Positions 11,801 to 26,800 of a stretch of 64,000 nt of DNA are shown piece by piece (within the stretch, counting starts at the first letter, position 1; each line of letters begins with the position of its first letter). A program made the translations under genes and the position numbers. The notes beneath the pieces are model-generated. The model did no database searches, was not told the DNA's origin, and was given only the letters and a program-made list of their open reading frames with translations. The stretch comes from Lineus longissimus (Eukaryota > Nemertea > Pilidiophora > Heteronemertea > Lineidae): NCBI RefSeq assembly GCF_910592395.1, contig NC_088316.1, positions 1,366,001 to 1,430,000 of the forward strand, in the 5' to 3' direction.

Positions 11801-14800
11801 GCCCAGTGCTCTAGTCAACCGTCATGTCTTCATCTTCTTCCTTTGTGTTTCCTCTCATGTCATAGTGTTCAAAAGATCAGCAAGTCCCATATCAAAATGT
11901 GCCCACTTTCTTAATTCTTGCTCCTTTTCCTTCCAGTTATTCAAAACTCACATGGATTACATGGAACGAACAAAAATGCTGATGGGTTCAGATCGCATGG
12001 ACATGATGGGCATGAGCCCTCGAGGAAGGTGAGTTGGGACTTAGAACTATCATAATATCCTATTTCGAGGAGAGGGATCCATCACCACATCCTTCAAGGG
12101 TGCTCAATGTTCCATCTCTCGTTGAAATGATCCACTACCACCATTTTTGCTTGAACTTGAAAACCTGAAGCATTTAGAACTTTGTCAAAATGAAGTGAAT
12201 GCCAATTTCAAGGGTGGGTGTCGGTTCATAGTTTTCCAGAGAGCAGCCTACAAGGTTTTAAATGGGCATTCACCTCATTTTGAAGAAGTTCTTTAGGATT
12301 TCAAGTTCAGCCAAAATGGCGGTCCCTATGGTCAACCCTTAACTTGAAGGTGTGCAGCGTTGTAAAAACCCACATTTCTCACAAGTCTTATTTCTCGTCT
12401 ACGGTCGAAGATTACAGTGTGTGTATAGAGTCTTTTCTTGAATATATGAAAAGGTGTTATGATTTTTTCGGCCATACATCGTCACAGTGTATTTTCAGTA
12501 ATGAAAAATGGCCAAAATCTCGGTGAGTACTGTAATTCCACACTGTAGAGTGCACCGAATAATGATTGCGTTTTCAGCAATTTTTCACTGCAAAGTCTAT
12601 AGATAGATGGCGCTTCTGATGGTACGGGACTAATATTTAGATAGATGAATCTGACTGACCTAAGGTGTATGCACGTGTTCGCTTTCGATTTTCAGCTTCC
12701 TTTTCAGCTAGCCAATTCCCAACTTGATTTGAAATGATGGCAGACGCATTAATCCGATGTGAACAAACTTCATATCGAAGTTCAAGTGAGGCTGAAAGTG
12801 TTTTCAAGGGGCAGAGGTGTACGAATTAAACTTAAATTAGTCACTTGCCTCTTGCCAGATGAGTGCCTCTTGTGGTGAAGTTCCCGAACTTCACTTGAGT
12901 ATTGGCCTCGGCCTTCGTTGATTTCATTATCACGGCTGATTGATGTCCAAAATATAAAAGGCTGACCCCAAAAGTAGGCCATTTTGTTTCCCCACCACAA
13001 AGATCACCCAGGGAATGATCTAAGAAGAGGCCTACAGTATTTGGTATTTATTCCTTTTTGTAACTATTTCTTGAATTTTCCAATTTTAGGAGTGGTTTGA
13101 TTCTTCCTAATCTACGTCCAACGTTCCCAGGGATGGGAATCATGGAGACGCCAACGCCCGTCAAGTCCGGTATGACACCAGGGTATTCCACCCCGACCCC
13201 AACACGGGGCCCAGACAATGCCACAAACCTCCAAAATGAACTCAAGGACTTCGATAATAATGTTGATCCTAATCGTAACGTGGCGGCTGATAATCGGCGG
13301 GAAATGACGGACAGGGGCCAGATGACTGACACGAAGTCCGTCAGTTCTGCTTCAAGTAAGTTAGCTAAGAATTGTGCTTCCATTCTGGATTTGTCGTAAT
13401 TCGTAAGAAGTAGTTGTAGATTTACCTTCGTCTTGTGGTCGATGTATGACCATGTCTTTCTTTTGGTTGTTTCCTTGGATGAAGAACATTTTTGTGAAAT
13501 CACCCACGGTATGTTTTGTTTATTTTTCCTCGAATCTGCATATTTACTCCTCACTACTCCTCCTGTTAGCATCAACAACCCCTTATTCATTGCTAGAAGT
13601 AATCGGTTTTTGTAATCATCTATATCTTCACTTAATGTCAGTTTCGTTCAAAATACACAATCACGTCTGCTTAAAACACCAATCTGAGTTAAGTTTCACT
13701 ATGCATGTCCGTGTGTTTATTTTGTTGTTTTCTCCATGAATTCCTTTGTGATCCTTTTGCTCTCATCACGCACCTCATCAGCATTACGACCAAACTTGTT
13801 TTGGCAAAATGAAAGTTAGTTGTCATTACGAGTTGACAGTTGAACCTCTCTCAGCAGCCACTTCTCTATCAAGGACACTGGTGTTGGTCCCAGACCAGTC
13901 ATATCTATTCAAATTGACCCCTATAATCAGGACACCTCTCCATTGAGGACAACTTTGGTCAGTCACAAGTGTGTCCTTGATAGAGAGGTTCTATTGTACT
14001 TAACATAAATCAAATCTTTCAGTTGTTTATTAGCTTTTGGTGTATTTATTTCTTATTTATAAGTGTATTTTGTTCTGTCTTGTCATTGTCCAGAAAAACC
14101 TGAAGATACAAGTAAATCAGAAACAGAAGAAGCAGAAGATGGAAGTGAAAAACCTGAGGCTGCTGATACAAAAATAGAGGATAAAAATAGTGAAACAGAT
14201 CAGAGCATTAGTGAGGAGAATGCGATGTTAAAAACTGGCGATGCTGAAAATGTCGAAGGTGCTAAAACAGCGGTGACGACCGCTGATGATGTTATCAGTA
14301 AGCCGGTGGATATCCGACAAGCGATGAGTGATAGCGACTTTACGAGTAGTCTTGAGTTTTCTATGAGTCCTGGTGAGTCGATGAGTTCTGTTGAGTTAGC
14401 GTGGGCTGCTGTGGCCAGTGTGAAAAGTACCGGTATACTAATTTGAGTTGATGAAGATAGCTCTGTCCATAGGCATACTCACCTGCCTTGTGCTGGAGCT
14501 GCATTACTGCCAAAGGGTGGAGGTGTGAGTGAGTGCCTGTTTTCTAGTACCCAGCCAGAATCCAACTCTGGGGGAACACTTATCTTGACTACCCTTTAAA
14601 ATGCTTGGATGGCAACTTAATGAATCAATTCTATTGCAGCTGGTATGGACCCGATGAAACAATCAAGCATGATCCAATCAACACCAGAAGCTGAAGATTT
14701 GGACGACTTTGAGAAACATGTGTAAGTGATTTTACCTGGAGCAACCCTTGGTGTACCGGGTAGGCGTCTGACTCATGATGCAAGCGTTGTGATTTGTTCC

Positions 14801-17800
14801 CAAGTCTGGTCATCAAAGTGATTTGGCCATCCTCAGGTCCCCCTCAAGGAGCCACAGTGGTGTAGTTGCTCGCGACTCTGACTAGCGGTCATGAAATCCC
14901 TGATTCGATCAGCACTGTTTTGAGATGCACGCTAGACATTTATCATTATCAGTAACAAGTCGGATGTCCTAGAGAGTTCCACAAGAGCCCTGGAGCATTG
15001 TGGTGAGGGTGGTGGTGCCAGCATTCCTCTCTATTCTTCATTAAAGACTAGATTTATAGGGCATCTGCCTTACTCTCTATTTGTATATGAAGGCAATAGC
15101 TGAAAAGAGTTAGGTGCACCCTCATAGATAACATTCCTGGTGCTAATGTCTGTCATTATATCACCTCATTACCATCTACTCTGATGACCTTTAGATCTCA
15201 GTGCCAGGGATGAGTTTCCATAAATGAGTTTCCTTTGCGTCAGAGTCGTTATTTGAAGCGGTAGTATGTTGATGCTGAGAGTGGATTTGCATAACTCATT
15301 TGCATCCTCCTCGTTACAGTAAAAAGAATGAGCAGTCGTTGTATGAAGAACTGGTATTCCATGACTCAGATGTCATTGGCGACATGGACGATGGGGCTGA
15401 TATAACAGGTATGGATGGAAAACTTCCTTTGCGTAACTCATGTATTGTCGGTTCTCGCTTGAATCGTTGAATTAAAGACTGCTGTTTTATGAAACTGATA
15501 TGCAAGGACAATCATAATTTCAACTCGAGCCATGACATTATTGCAATGAAACTTATGCACATTTTGTAATGTAAGAATGTTGTTTTATGAAATTGATATA
15601 CCATGCAATCATAACTACAACTCAGACCATAACATTATTTGTTGACAAAGATAGACCAACGAAATTTGTCGTGTGAATCTTATTGTATGTCATGCTTAGC
15701 CTGCATTTGTCTTACTGAAAATTTTTCCCTTGGTTTATCGGTGCATGGGGTTTCAGCTTTCTTTGTTATCAATTTCCGACTGATGTGAAACATGAATTTG
15801 ATCTAAAATTAGAACAGAAAGTGTAAAGTTGGTTACTTTGCTAATGCATAAACTGAACTGAAAATAAGTTGGGCACCCTGCTGATGCATAAACTGAACTG
15901 ATAATAAGTTGGGTACTCTGCTGATGCATACACTGAACTGAAAATAAGTTGGGTACTCTGCTGATACATAAACTGAACTGAAAATAAGTTGGGTACTCTG
16001 CTGGTGCATAAACTGAACTGAAAATAAGTTGGGTACTCTGCTGGTGCATAAACTGAACTGAAAATAAGTTGGGTACTCTGCTGGTGCATAAACTGAACTG
16101 AAAATAAGTTGGGTACTCTGCTGGTGCATAAACTGAACTGAAAATAAGTTGGGTACTCTGTTGATTCATAAACTGAACTGAAAATAAGTTGGGTACTCTG
16201 CTGATGCATAAACTGAACTGAAAATAAGTTGGGTACTCTACTGGTACATACACTGAACTGAAAATAAGTTGGCTACTGCTTTGATAACATTTTAATACAC
16301 TTTAATCAGAAATGTAGTTTAGATAGCCAGCGTCCTTTTTACGCCTCTTGTAAGATCAGCGCACTAAGTGGTTGTGTGGCAGAACTTTGCAGATTTTTGA
16401 GTAGACATCACGTCACTGTTCGTCAGGGAGGTTGTTGATTTCAACAATTTGGCAAAGTTCAGTCACTATCTAGGTGTGCTGAATGAGAATCGCATTGCCC
16501 TTTAAAATTCTGACATTCATTCTTGCAGAAGACCCTGAAACAGAGTATAAAACTGATCTTGGTGTGTTTTTAAAATTTCCAAAACTATCAGTCAAGCTTA
16601 CAATCTTTGAGCAATTGTGTTAGAAATTTGTAGGAGTAGTTCACAAGTAAAATACATATGCTTTTGCAAGTAGTCTTTCCTACCACTGCACAGTCCTCGC
16701 ACAATACAAAAAATCACTTGTTGAAAAGATATGTTGTTCGTCTGTAAGATTGTCACAAAATTGACACACCTTCGATATGACTGACAAAATCTGTACACTT
16801 CTTTGATGTCCCAAACGCAGACCGCAACTTTTCAAATCAGAGCACTGCTTCAACCACGTGTCAACAAAAACCGAATCGCTTTATCTCCTTGAGGCCAATC
16901 TGACCTCTTGACTTTGGCCATATTCAGAGTCTAGCCACCGACACAACTGTCACATGTCTGACCCTTCATTCTCGGTCCTTGCTGGGTCAATCCAGGCACT
17001 ATTGTTCAAACATCTGTCACAAACGTCTACCACTGCCGGTGGAGTATGAATTCCCTTTTCTCATTCTTCTCTCTTGAAATGAAAAAATGCATAATTTGCT
17101 TGGGTCTGGCACTGAGGGAATTGAAAGCGTCTCCCCTGCCATTTGAGAATTTAGGTGATGGCTTAATCTCTATAGTTTCTTATGACTTTCTCTGCGCTAC
17201 CCCAAAGTTTATCAGTGTTGGCAAAAACCCATTACTTCAGTATTTACGTGTACTTGTAGATGGGTTTGGTTTCAAACTCAGGGGTATGGGTTACTTACTG
17301 CCATTTTGGTAGCACTACATTCCATTGTCAGCATCTAGACTCTAGAAGTATATTCCATGCAGCTAGTTCAGGGCTAGAAGGTTTATATTTGCTATCTGAA
17401 ATACTTATTCCATTGGGGCACAGGAACCAAATTCAATGTTTCAAGTTCGTGGTGTCATAGTGGGTAATTTTAGTTACTTTCCTGCTTTTAGAGGACTGTA
17501 GTGAAATCACACTCAATCCCAGAATTGTAATTGATCTTCATTTCAGTTAATTGTCAACTAATCATAAAAGGCCTATATTGAGTTAATTTGGATACAATTT
17601 CGTACAACAGATTTTGTTGCGGTCAGGTTACAACTGACCGAGCGCACATTGAGCAAGCATGAGTGTTGTAATCCCCTTGCTTATTGTACGATGTCCCATA
17701 ACCATGGACAAACTGTTATATCAGTGTATTCCTAGAACAAGACCCTACTGTGGTCTTCGTGAAAAAGTTTTGATTTAACTTTTCGAGTTTGGTGTCCTCT

Positions 17801-20800
17801 AACACTTAACTTGTTTTTTAGTTCCTGTTTTTTGAGGGGCTGACCATCAGATTCTGTCATCAAAGGGACACTGCTTTTCCTGGCCCTTTGTTTAGAACAG
17901 AATTGGATATTGCTTATTCCTTTCTGATTGGGCAGTTCTTGAGTACAATATATTAGGGTTCAGAGGAAGTTTTTGGCGGGCGTTTTTCTTCACGGGGTGG
18001 GATCAAAATGCTAAAATCATGAGGTTTGGCTTTATTATCAGGGAATCACTTGTATTAGATTATGCCAGCAAAATCACTCCGCTTCTCTGAACTAATTTCT
18101 AATCATTTCTCTGTGTTTTTCTTTCCTGCTTTCCTCCTCTCAGGCAGCGCCATTCACCCCGGAGAGTTTGCGTCACCTGGTTAGTCATTAACATATTTTT
18201 TACCCACAATTCAATGGAAATTTCGATCGTTTGCGACGTTTGTTTATGCACGTTTCACATCAAAAAGATGTGTTTCCCAATCCTCAATTGCACATTTATG
18301 TCGGAATGAAAACAAGAAAAAGGATTATTATTGTCTTTACTGCATGGTGGTTGGTCATTCAAAGCTTTACTGCCAAACTTTCACACCTCCTTTTTTGGTG
18401 ATTTGCTGAAATATCACGACTTACCAAGATTCATGAGGATAAATTCAAGAATTTGCTTTTTATTAGAAAAAGTGAAAAAAATGTTTTTTTTGAAATTTTC
18501 ACGAGGTGGAGAAATTTTGTGTTTACGGTATAGCTTTGATATACTTGTCCACCATGTTGTGACTGATTAAGAACAAATGTACTCCCTATAGAGGCCATGC
18601 TGATGCAGTGACGTAACTTTGGCATCAATTTTGGACGTTAATTTATGTCCTTGACCCTGCTAAGAGAGTGACGTCACCACACTTCACGGTTGCTGTGGTT
18701 GGGCCATGTGGGTCACTGAAGTAAAATTGATGTCCGAATTGTGTCTTTCTGTGATGTCATCTGCACGTCCTCGATAGCTTTTCTCGTGAGCCATCTTGAC
18801 CCTGCATTCTGTTGCTTGCTTGCTCATTCAAGATACAGTTCAAACTGCACAGGTCTCTCTGTCATCAAAAACTACCACCTCATTCGACGCACCGCATGCA
18901 TCTCTCACAAATTCAAAAATGCATCATGGGCCTCATAGTCCCGGTACTATGCAATTAACAAGGAACAGCTTGAAATGAATTTGCATCCTTGCCTGTTGTT
19001 GCTGCTTATGCATGATTATTGTTAATCAAAGATTTCTTTCAGATTTATGTTAGTTACTTTAATTCAGGGCGCCAGAGCTGGTGCTGATACTTCTTTGAGG
19101 TTGTCCATGTTCGTTGACAATTTGATCAAATGATAGGACGCCTTGTGATAGGATCCAGCAAAATTATTCATTCAGGCTGTTGGACTCAATGTCATGCATA
19201 CAATGCCTCTTGACAGCAGTTCTTTAGAAGGAGTATACATCTGTCCAATCACCCCAGACATCCTAGCTATGAGATTAAGGATAGAAGTACAAAGATTTTT
19301 CTGTTTCTCCCCAGGTCCCATATCAAAATAAACACTGCTTCATTATTGAAACACTGCTTAGTCCACTGAGATCAACCAAAATGACCGGACAACTTTGTGT
19401 GTACTCGACCAGCTCTGGCAGCCATTTTGTTGTTATGACATTGCATCGTTGTAATCGTTATTTTCTTGCTCTTTCTTGCACGTTGTTGTTTGCCCGTATC
19501 AGATGACGATGCTGATTCTTTCGGTATGTGTGCGTACTCTAGTAGAATATTTAGGGTGCGGTAACCAGCTTAACTCCGGTACAGGACTGGTGTCATCAGT
19601 AACTGACCTCCCCTCACCCTTTACGCTTGGTCATTTGCTTTTCCTAGCTATACCAATTGAAGTTTCCTGCGAACGACGGTGGTAGGGTAACTGAAGTCCT
19701 TGTTGTGGTTGAAAAGCCAAAGCATTACCAATATACGTGTCACATTCACGTCATGGGTTCGATCCCAAGTTGGTCGCAGCTCTCCTGTATTGAAACGGCC
19801 GTCTCCCTTGACATGATTGGTGTAAATTGCTACCTCTGGTTTCCTCCTACAAGATAACGAGTCATACAAAATTACCTTTTGAGCTGATAAACATTTCAAA
19901 TCATTTGCAATACTTGAATTCCAATCTGACTTATTTTCTCATCTGGTCACAAAAGTTGCCAAATCTTTCTGTGGGAATTTGGTCAAAAAGATGTTCTGTG
20001 GTTTTGGGTTTTCAGTGCTTTTGCTCAATTTTCCCTTTTCCCCTTCCCAAGTTGATGACACCAGAAAAGCGCTTTAGTCCCGTGTTAATACAAGTTGCTT
20101 CAAACAGGAGTGTTTGCCACATGTTTGTTAGTCTTCATGTTTTATGTTGTTCATATAAGTTTTGCAAAAGATGTGTTTGATTTTGAAGCTTTAGACTAGG
20201 AGGGAGCTTTATAGTATAGTTTTGGCCGATGACACTGTAGTAATTTAGTTATGCATGAAAATGACATGGTTGTTCTTGCTACAGTGCTTTTCTGTATGTG
20301 AATTTGAAAAATTGGATTCCTTTTAAATGTCAAGCAATGTGTTGTCCGAATGAACTGGTAATAGATGGCACCTCCTTTACCCGATGTGCGTATTGGTCTG
20401 ATGGTTTAAGCGGTAGAAACTAATCTTTAGCTATTTTTTCCTGCGTCTGTGGATTTAGCAGCCGGCAGTGACAACTTTTTTGGTAAGGTTAAAATGTTCG
20501 GTGTTGTATCTTTGATTCTCTCAAATTTCTTGAAAACTATTTAGTTCTTCATGAAAATGATATATTGAAAAGTGTATTCCATCATGTGTAAATGTGAAAT
20601 TGATATTTGGACCTTTCAAAGAGACATCCCTTCACAAATGTCAATACAATGATAAGAGAACCTTGACATAAACTAGTGATTCAGGCCAATAGGTTCACTG
20701 AAATACGGGTATCTGCTACTGGTCAAAAAGCTATTCCAGAAATGCATTTTAACTCAAACTTGGTAGTGGCGAAAAATTTTCATCCAATCTTCTGATACAC

Positions 20801-23800
20801 TCTTGATTCTGTCTCACAATTATACTGAATTTGATAGTATTTATTCCAAATGAGAGAATTAAAGACTTTGTTCTTATCTTTTGCAATTCCCATCTGTGCT
20901 TCTGTTTCAATATGGCAATTGGGCTCCGTCTTATCCAAAATGGCAGCTTCACCCAAGCAAAGTTTGGCAAAAGAGTCCATTACTGAAGTTCCACTTGGAG
21001 AAGAACTTCAATAATGGCGGTCTGAGTTAGTAATCAGTCTTGAAGAGAGCCATCGACCAAATATAGTTCTGGGTCTGGCTGGAGTCTAGCTCAAACTAAG
21101 TTGGCGTTGTATGTTTTTTTGCTTTTATCTTTGAATCTTCTGCAAAAAGGAGGTTGGGGAATTTATTTTGATTTCGCGATGACTTGTTTGTCTTCAATGC
21201 TTTTCATGTTGATTGTTTTGTTTTGTACATTTTAAGCTCCTCTTTTGTTGCATTTGTTCTTTTATAACATGAAAAAAATCATTTCTGCTGGTTGAATGAT
21301 GATTATACTCATTGGATTCACTAATCACATAATACATTTTATACTACATTTAGTGGTCTCAAGATACCTCTAGACACAGTTGAAGTTTCTCAGGAAAGTC
21401 GTAAAGTCATTTTTTCTCCAAATTTTTTTTTCACTTTTTCCCTAATTCTTCCTTTTCGCTTAATACGACATGCTGAATCTTACCAGAGCTGGTCATAAAT
21501 ATCTCAATTACCTTTTTTTCTTCTGGCCCATGGGAATGCCTTCCTTAGTCTCACAATGTGACTTGTCTTTTCAGGCATGGGGAAAGAAGTTGAAAACCTC
21601 ATTCAAGAAAACGCGGAACTCCTTGCTACCAAGTAAGTGGATTCACTAAATTTCACTTTAAGATTTCATAGGACTACTAGAAATCACAACAGGAGCTCAC
21701 CCAGCAGAGGAAATCAAGTAGAGACTTAGCTTTGCAGTCTCTTTTGTGAGGTCAATGCCAGGAGCACTCGCCAAAGAGCATATTCAAAATCCTCCTCCTG
21801 TGCATTAACAGCAGAACACTTTTGTGGGTTGTTGGTTTTGAATGTGGTAGTTTCCACATTGATGCAGAGGAGGAGGCCTGGCACTGTTTTTCAGTACGAT
21901 CAGGATTGAGTTGCCATCATTTTCTTTTGGATTGATACTGCTCTAGCCCATCAACATTGGGGTGTAATGATGTCGCTCTCTGACTTTACTCCGCTCCATC
22001 TTTCAGGAATGCTCTGAATATCGTCAAGGATGATTTGATTGCCAAGGTCGACGAGCTGACAAGCGAACATGAGATTCTGCGTGAGGAGATCACGTCGCTG
22101 CAGGCCGTCAAGTCGCGCTTCAAGCTCCGCATCACGGAACTCGAAGATGAAATCAAGAAGCTGAAGGAAGAAATCGACAAGATGAATAAAAAGATGAATC
22201 CGGAAGATGACGTATGTTTCTCTTCAATCAGAATATTTGTAGATAACGAACACAATAGACAAATTTCATATAAAGATCAAAGAGAAAATGGCTAAACATA
22301 GGCGTAGCTGGGGGGAGGAAATGTCCACCCAGATGTTGCCAAAAAAGTGTTTTTGACCATGATTTTGGCCGAAAAATTTCAAAAAGTGTGATTTTGTCCC
22401 CCAAGACCAAGAAGCTAGCTATGCTCAAGAAATCTTGCTTTTTTTCTTGGAAAGTATCTAAAAGTTTACAATTAAAAAACGTTTGATGTTAAAATTCTCA
22501 TCAATTGACTACCATTTCATCTTAGTTACAATCATCATATGAGCTGCAGAACTTTGCAGCGCTGGTAAGTTAAGTTTCCGACCAATTGTAAAAAAATAAC
22601 AACTTCATCAGTCCTCGTTGATTCTTTCCCGATGACAACTGGCTGTTGTGGAATTCCTTTACAAGTAATCCTATTAACAAATATGTCACGTAATGGAACA
22701 ATGCTTCTACTTCTGTTTCTACTAGTCAAGCGGTGAAAATTGAAGAATCACAGGTTGTCTTGGTGTATGAAAGCTCTTTGGTAATCTTAAACTTGTCTTT
22801 CTGACACTTCTTAAAAACCCTGTAACACATAGACTTTGGTGTGAATCTAAAATCTCATAACCTTAATATCTGCACCGTGGTGAGAGTGTTAATTGTAGAA
22901 TGTTATGACGGAGATAACTTTTGGAGACGTACTTATGTCCGTGGACCTTGGCTCTTTTTGGCCTTGATGTGGTTACACGTTTCTGGATCTTGGCAGTTGA
23001 GTCAGGGGCTGAACTTAGAATTGCATCCTTGCTGTTCCGGTGAGGCTGCTCGAGTGACAAAATTGTCACTGGACCTAACAAAATTGTTGTGTTGGATTGA
23101 CGTGACTTAGCAGAGAGGTGTGACGATGTTACAGTTCAGCCTCAGAAGACGCCAACTTGCGTTGGTATTCCAGGGATTATAGATTATAGATTACCCTAGA
23201 GGCGGCCTAACTAATGCTCTTTCATGGTGTCAACTAAAGTCAGTCAACTATGACACTGGATGCCCAGGGCTGTGTAACATTACTATTTGTGGTCACACTA
23301 CAATCGAGTGACAAAGTGCAGCCAAGTACCTTTGGCTGGATCTCTCTGAAAAGCACTTTAGGCCCTGTTTTGTCTCATTTCACAGGAGGACGTCCCGATG
23401 GCACAGAGGAAGCGTTTCACCCGCGTAGAGATGGCACGCGTACTGATGGAGCGCAACCAGTACAAGGAGCGACTGATGGAGCTGCAGGAGGCGGTCAGGT
23501 GGACTGAGATGATACGGGCATCGAGAGAACACCCCGAACTAGTAGGCCAAGGTGGTGGTACAAAGAAGAGATCAACAATATGGAATTTGTGAGTATGATT
23601 GGTTTACTTCATGATGCACTCCTTAGGATCTGACTTCTCTTTGAAAATAGTGGAAAAATACTTGAAGGACTTATAAATGAGAAAAATTTCAATTTGAAAC
23701 TTAAAAGTCCCTGGATGTGGAATTTTTTTGAGCCCTCAAATGTTGAGATCAGAATTAAGAATTTTGAAGGCTTTTAAAATCAGTGATTGTGTACAGGTAA

Positions 23801-26800
23801 TGATGTAAATGTGAAATAGTATTAAATGTGTCAGTTGCTCATCTTAAAAAACTTTGAAGTTTGTTAAATTGATTTCAATTTTAGTGGATATGATAGGTAA
23901 GGTAGGCCATACACCTCCCCTGCAGGGGTCAACTGGGCTAAGGATCCCTTGGTGTCATGGATAAGTAGCGTAGGGGTCATATCGGGTACAGGCCTGTTGT
24001 ATGATGCTACCAAAGGTGTTCGCTAATGTGAGAATTGCAAGTATTTAGAAGAAAAAATGGGAATAATCAGTCCTCAGGCTTTGTGGAAAATGTCGCTGTT
24101 TATCTTAAATTCCAGCCATTGCTTAGTTTTTGCACGGTAGTATCATAGAATAACGACGCGTATTGATCAAACAGGTGTTCTTTCTGGCCCCTTCAGACCT
24201 GATTATTCAAGGCACCAAAAAGGACACTCAATTTGCATAGAAATAGACTGTTCCCTGTCCAGCCACATCATCTCCACCACAGGTTAGGCAGGTTGACCGT
24301 CGAAGAAGAAGAAGGCATAGAATATACATAGAAGCATGTTTAAAAGCACGTGATTCATGTCGAATGTTCTTGTTCTGTTTCAGTTTTGGTAATCTCAGTG
24401 GTTTAGGTTCGACGGCGGCACCAGAGAGCCCGCCCAGGCCACAGCCCAAGAAGAAACACATACAGGGCACACCGAAGATTGTATAGCACACATCCAAAGT
24501 GGGAACACACCATGTTAGAAATGTCCAAGGGCCAGCTGGGAGAAACAGATTTATGAGTTATGTGGAGAGGGGGAAATAAATTTTTGTGGAATGTTTTGGG
24601 AATTGATCTTGGGTAGGTCTGGGATACTGAGGGGTGTAATGTTTTGAGAAATGACTGTGGGTTGGTCAGGGGAACTGCAGGGTAAGATCAGGGCTCTTGG
24701 TCACACTTAGGTGGAGCGATTTAGACTAAAGTTACCCCCCAAAAGATGTATCTTTAAACCCAGACAGGAAAAGACACGGCAAAACTGGTATTTCTAACAT
24801 TGTGTGTTCGTGCTTTAAAATGCATTTTGTACCAAGATGCTCAAAACATCCAATCTGTTGTGTGACAATACCGATTTCAGTACCTTTGTGGTATATCAAA
24901 ACTGTGAATTTTTTGGGGGTTCAAGCAAAAATTTTCTATAAATGGAAAATGATTCGCCGGAAACTAGTTCAATGAAAGCAGCCACTTTGGGACCAAAACC
25001 AGTGTCCTTATTAGAGAGGTTGTCCTTGATAGAGAGGTGTCCGCTAAGGAAGGTTCCACTGTAATTGTATTGACAGTTAAGGATATTTTGAGTGTCTCTT
25101 CAAGAGTTTTATATGGCAGCAACGCAATCTACTTCATATCGTGGCGCATCTCATCTGCTAGCCATCTGTTAGTGTAGGCAAACTCAATCTCAATGACTCT
25201 AAGAATGATGTATTCATTAACCCTTTCATGAGTGTAGTGGCTAATCCAGAAAAATCCAGAAGAGTGAAAGACCAGTCATCTTAACTAGTCATCCAGTTAT
25301 GTAATATTGAGGGCAGTTTGCTTGGAATTACATTGAGCTTGGGGGCATGACTGTATGGGTCTTATGTCTTATGGGGAGGAATTACGGATTTAGGAATTGA
25401 ATCTGATTCATCTCTGATTGAATAGGCTGACTTGTTCTGTTTAATTTTTTGGGGTGGGAGGGAGTGCTCAGCTCAGCATAAATGGTTGGGTAAAGGGCTA
25501 GATTTGATTGCAATAAGTTTTAATCCTCCATTGTAGAGGGAGTGAGTGGGACTTGGTCAAAAACATGAATAACAATTTGTTCACTAGATTCCATCCATTC
25601 CGAATGATTTTCATAACTGTTGTGTCTTTTCTTGAAAAGATCTGGAATTTGTTACAGCGTTAAGTTTGTAAAGTATCATCTTCTGACTGAGATTGAAATT
25701 CACCAAGAAATTTCTGTGAATATTCTGTTTTAGTGTCCGAAAAGCAATTGACTCTCAATTTTAAGGCTTTTTTGGCCTTTTTAGGAAACCGGTTCTGTAT
25801 TTGCTTCACAAAACCAGAAATATTGACACTTTTCAGGAATTGAACCATTAGGCCATGCCCAATAATTCTCTGTTTGGGGCTCCTGGCACACAGAAGTGAC
25901 TATTTGAAAGTATCTGCACCAATTTTTGAGGAATTTGAAATATTTCAGCAAGAAAAGTTTTGAAAATCTTGTTTGTGTGTGTGTATTGTTTTTTTTGCTG
26001 GAGGCCCCAAACATTGAAATAATTGGCATGTCCTCCTATAACGTAATGATTGAATACCAGTCACCCTTATTTGCTCAAAATGATAGGTAATTAAAGACAG
26101 TTTGCCTATTTTTGGAAATGATAGGGGTGATATTTGATAATGTTTGTAGATTATAACATGGCACAATAGGGATCAATAAGAGGCAGACATTATTTGTTGA
26201 TTATAGTTATTGTCAAGGATACAGATTTTTTGTCAAATATCATACTTTTGTGATTTTCTTTAAAATGAACTGACCCGAAGTACTGTAAATATATTGGTTC
26301 GGAAGGGTCCATTTTAAAGTTTGAGGGGTATTTCTTATTGATCCATATTGAGCATGATATACTAATGGATCATATTGATCTCTTCAACAGCAACGACATT
26401 CCATTGATACGATTGGCGGCCATTTTGGATTCCGTCGCCATGACGATACCAAGCGGTGCTCCGCGCCATGTTTGATTTTAACAATGCCATATTGCATGTC
26501 CATGTTGATCCCTATTCGTGTTTCGTTTGTTGAGTTTTTTTGCTCGTTCCAAAGTGCATGAACAATCAATATCAAGCTGAATATCCCTTTTATCGCTCAT
26601 CGCTGCGATAATTGTCGCAGGTCGCACCAATAAAACACTCCTTCGGTGATAATCCTTCTACTGCATCAGTATCCTCAGCCTGGCACCAGTGGTATTCAAT
26701 ACACTCAGTCTCACAATATATTTGTAGATGAAATAGGAGTATCAAAGCCTGAGTATGATGATATCATTTGATGCATTCTAAATCATCCAAACTGGCCAAA

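Noticed and set aside
15753-16253. Minus-strand 166-codon frame and its two overlapping companions
   Set aside because: All arise from the stop-free 40-bp minisatellite inside an intron; no domain or start support.
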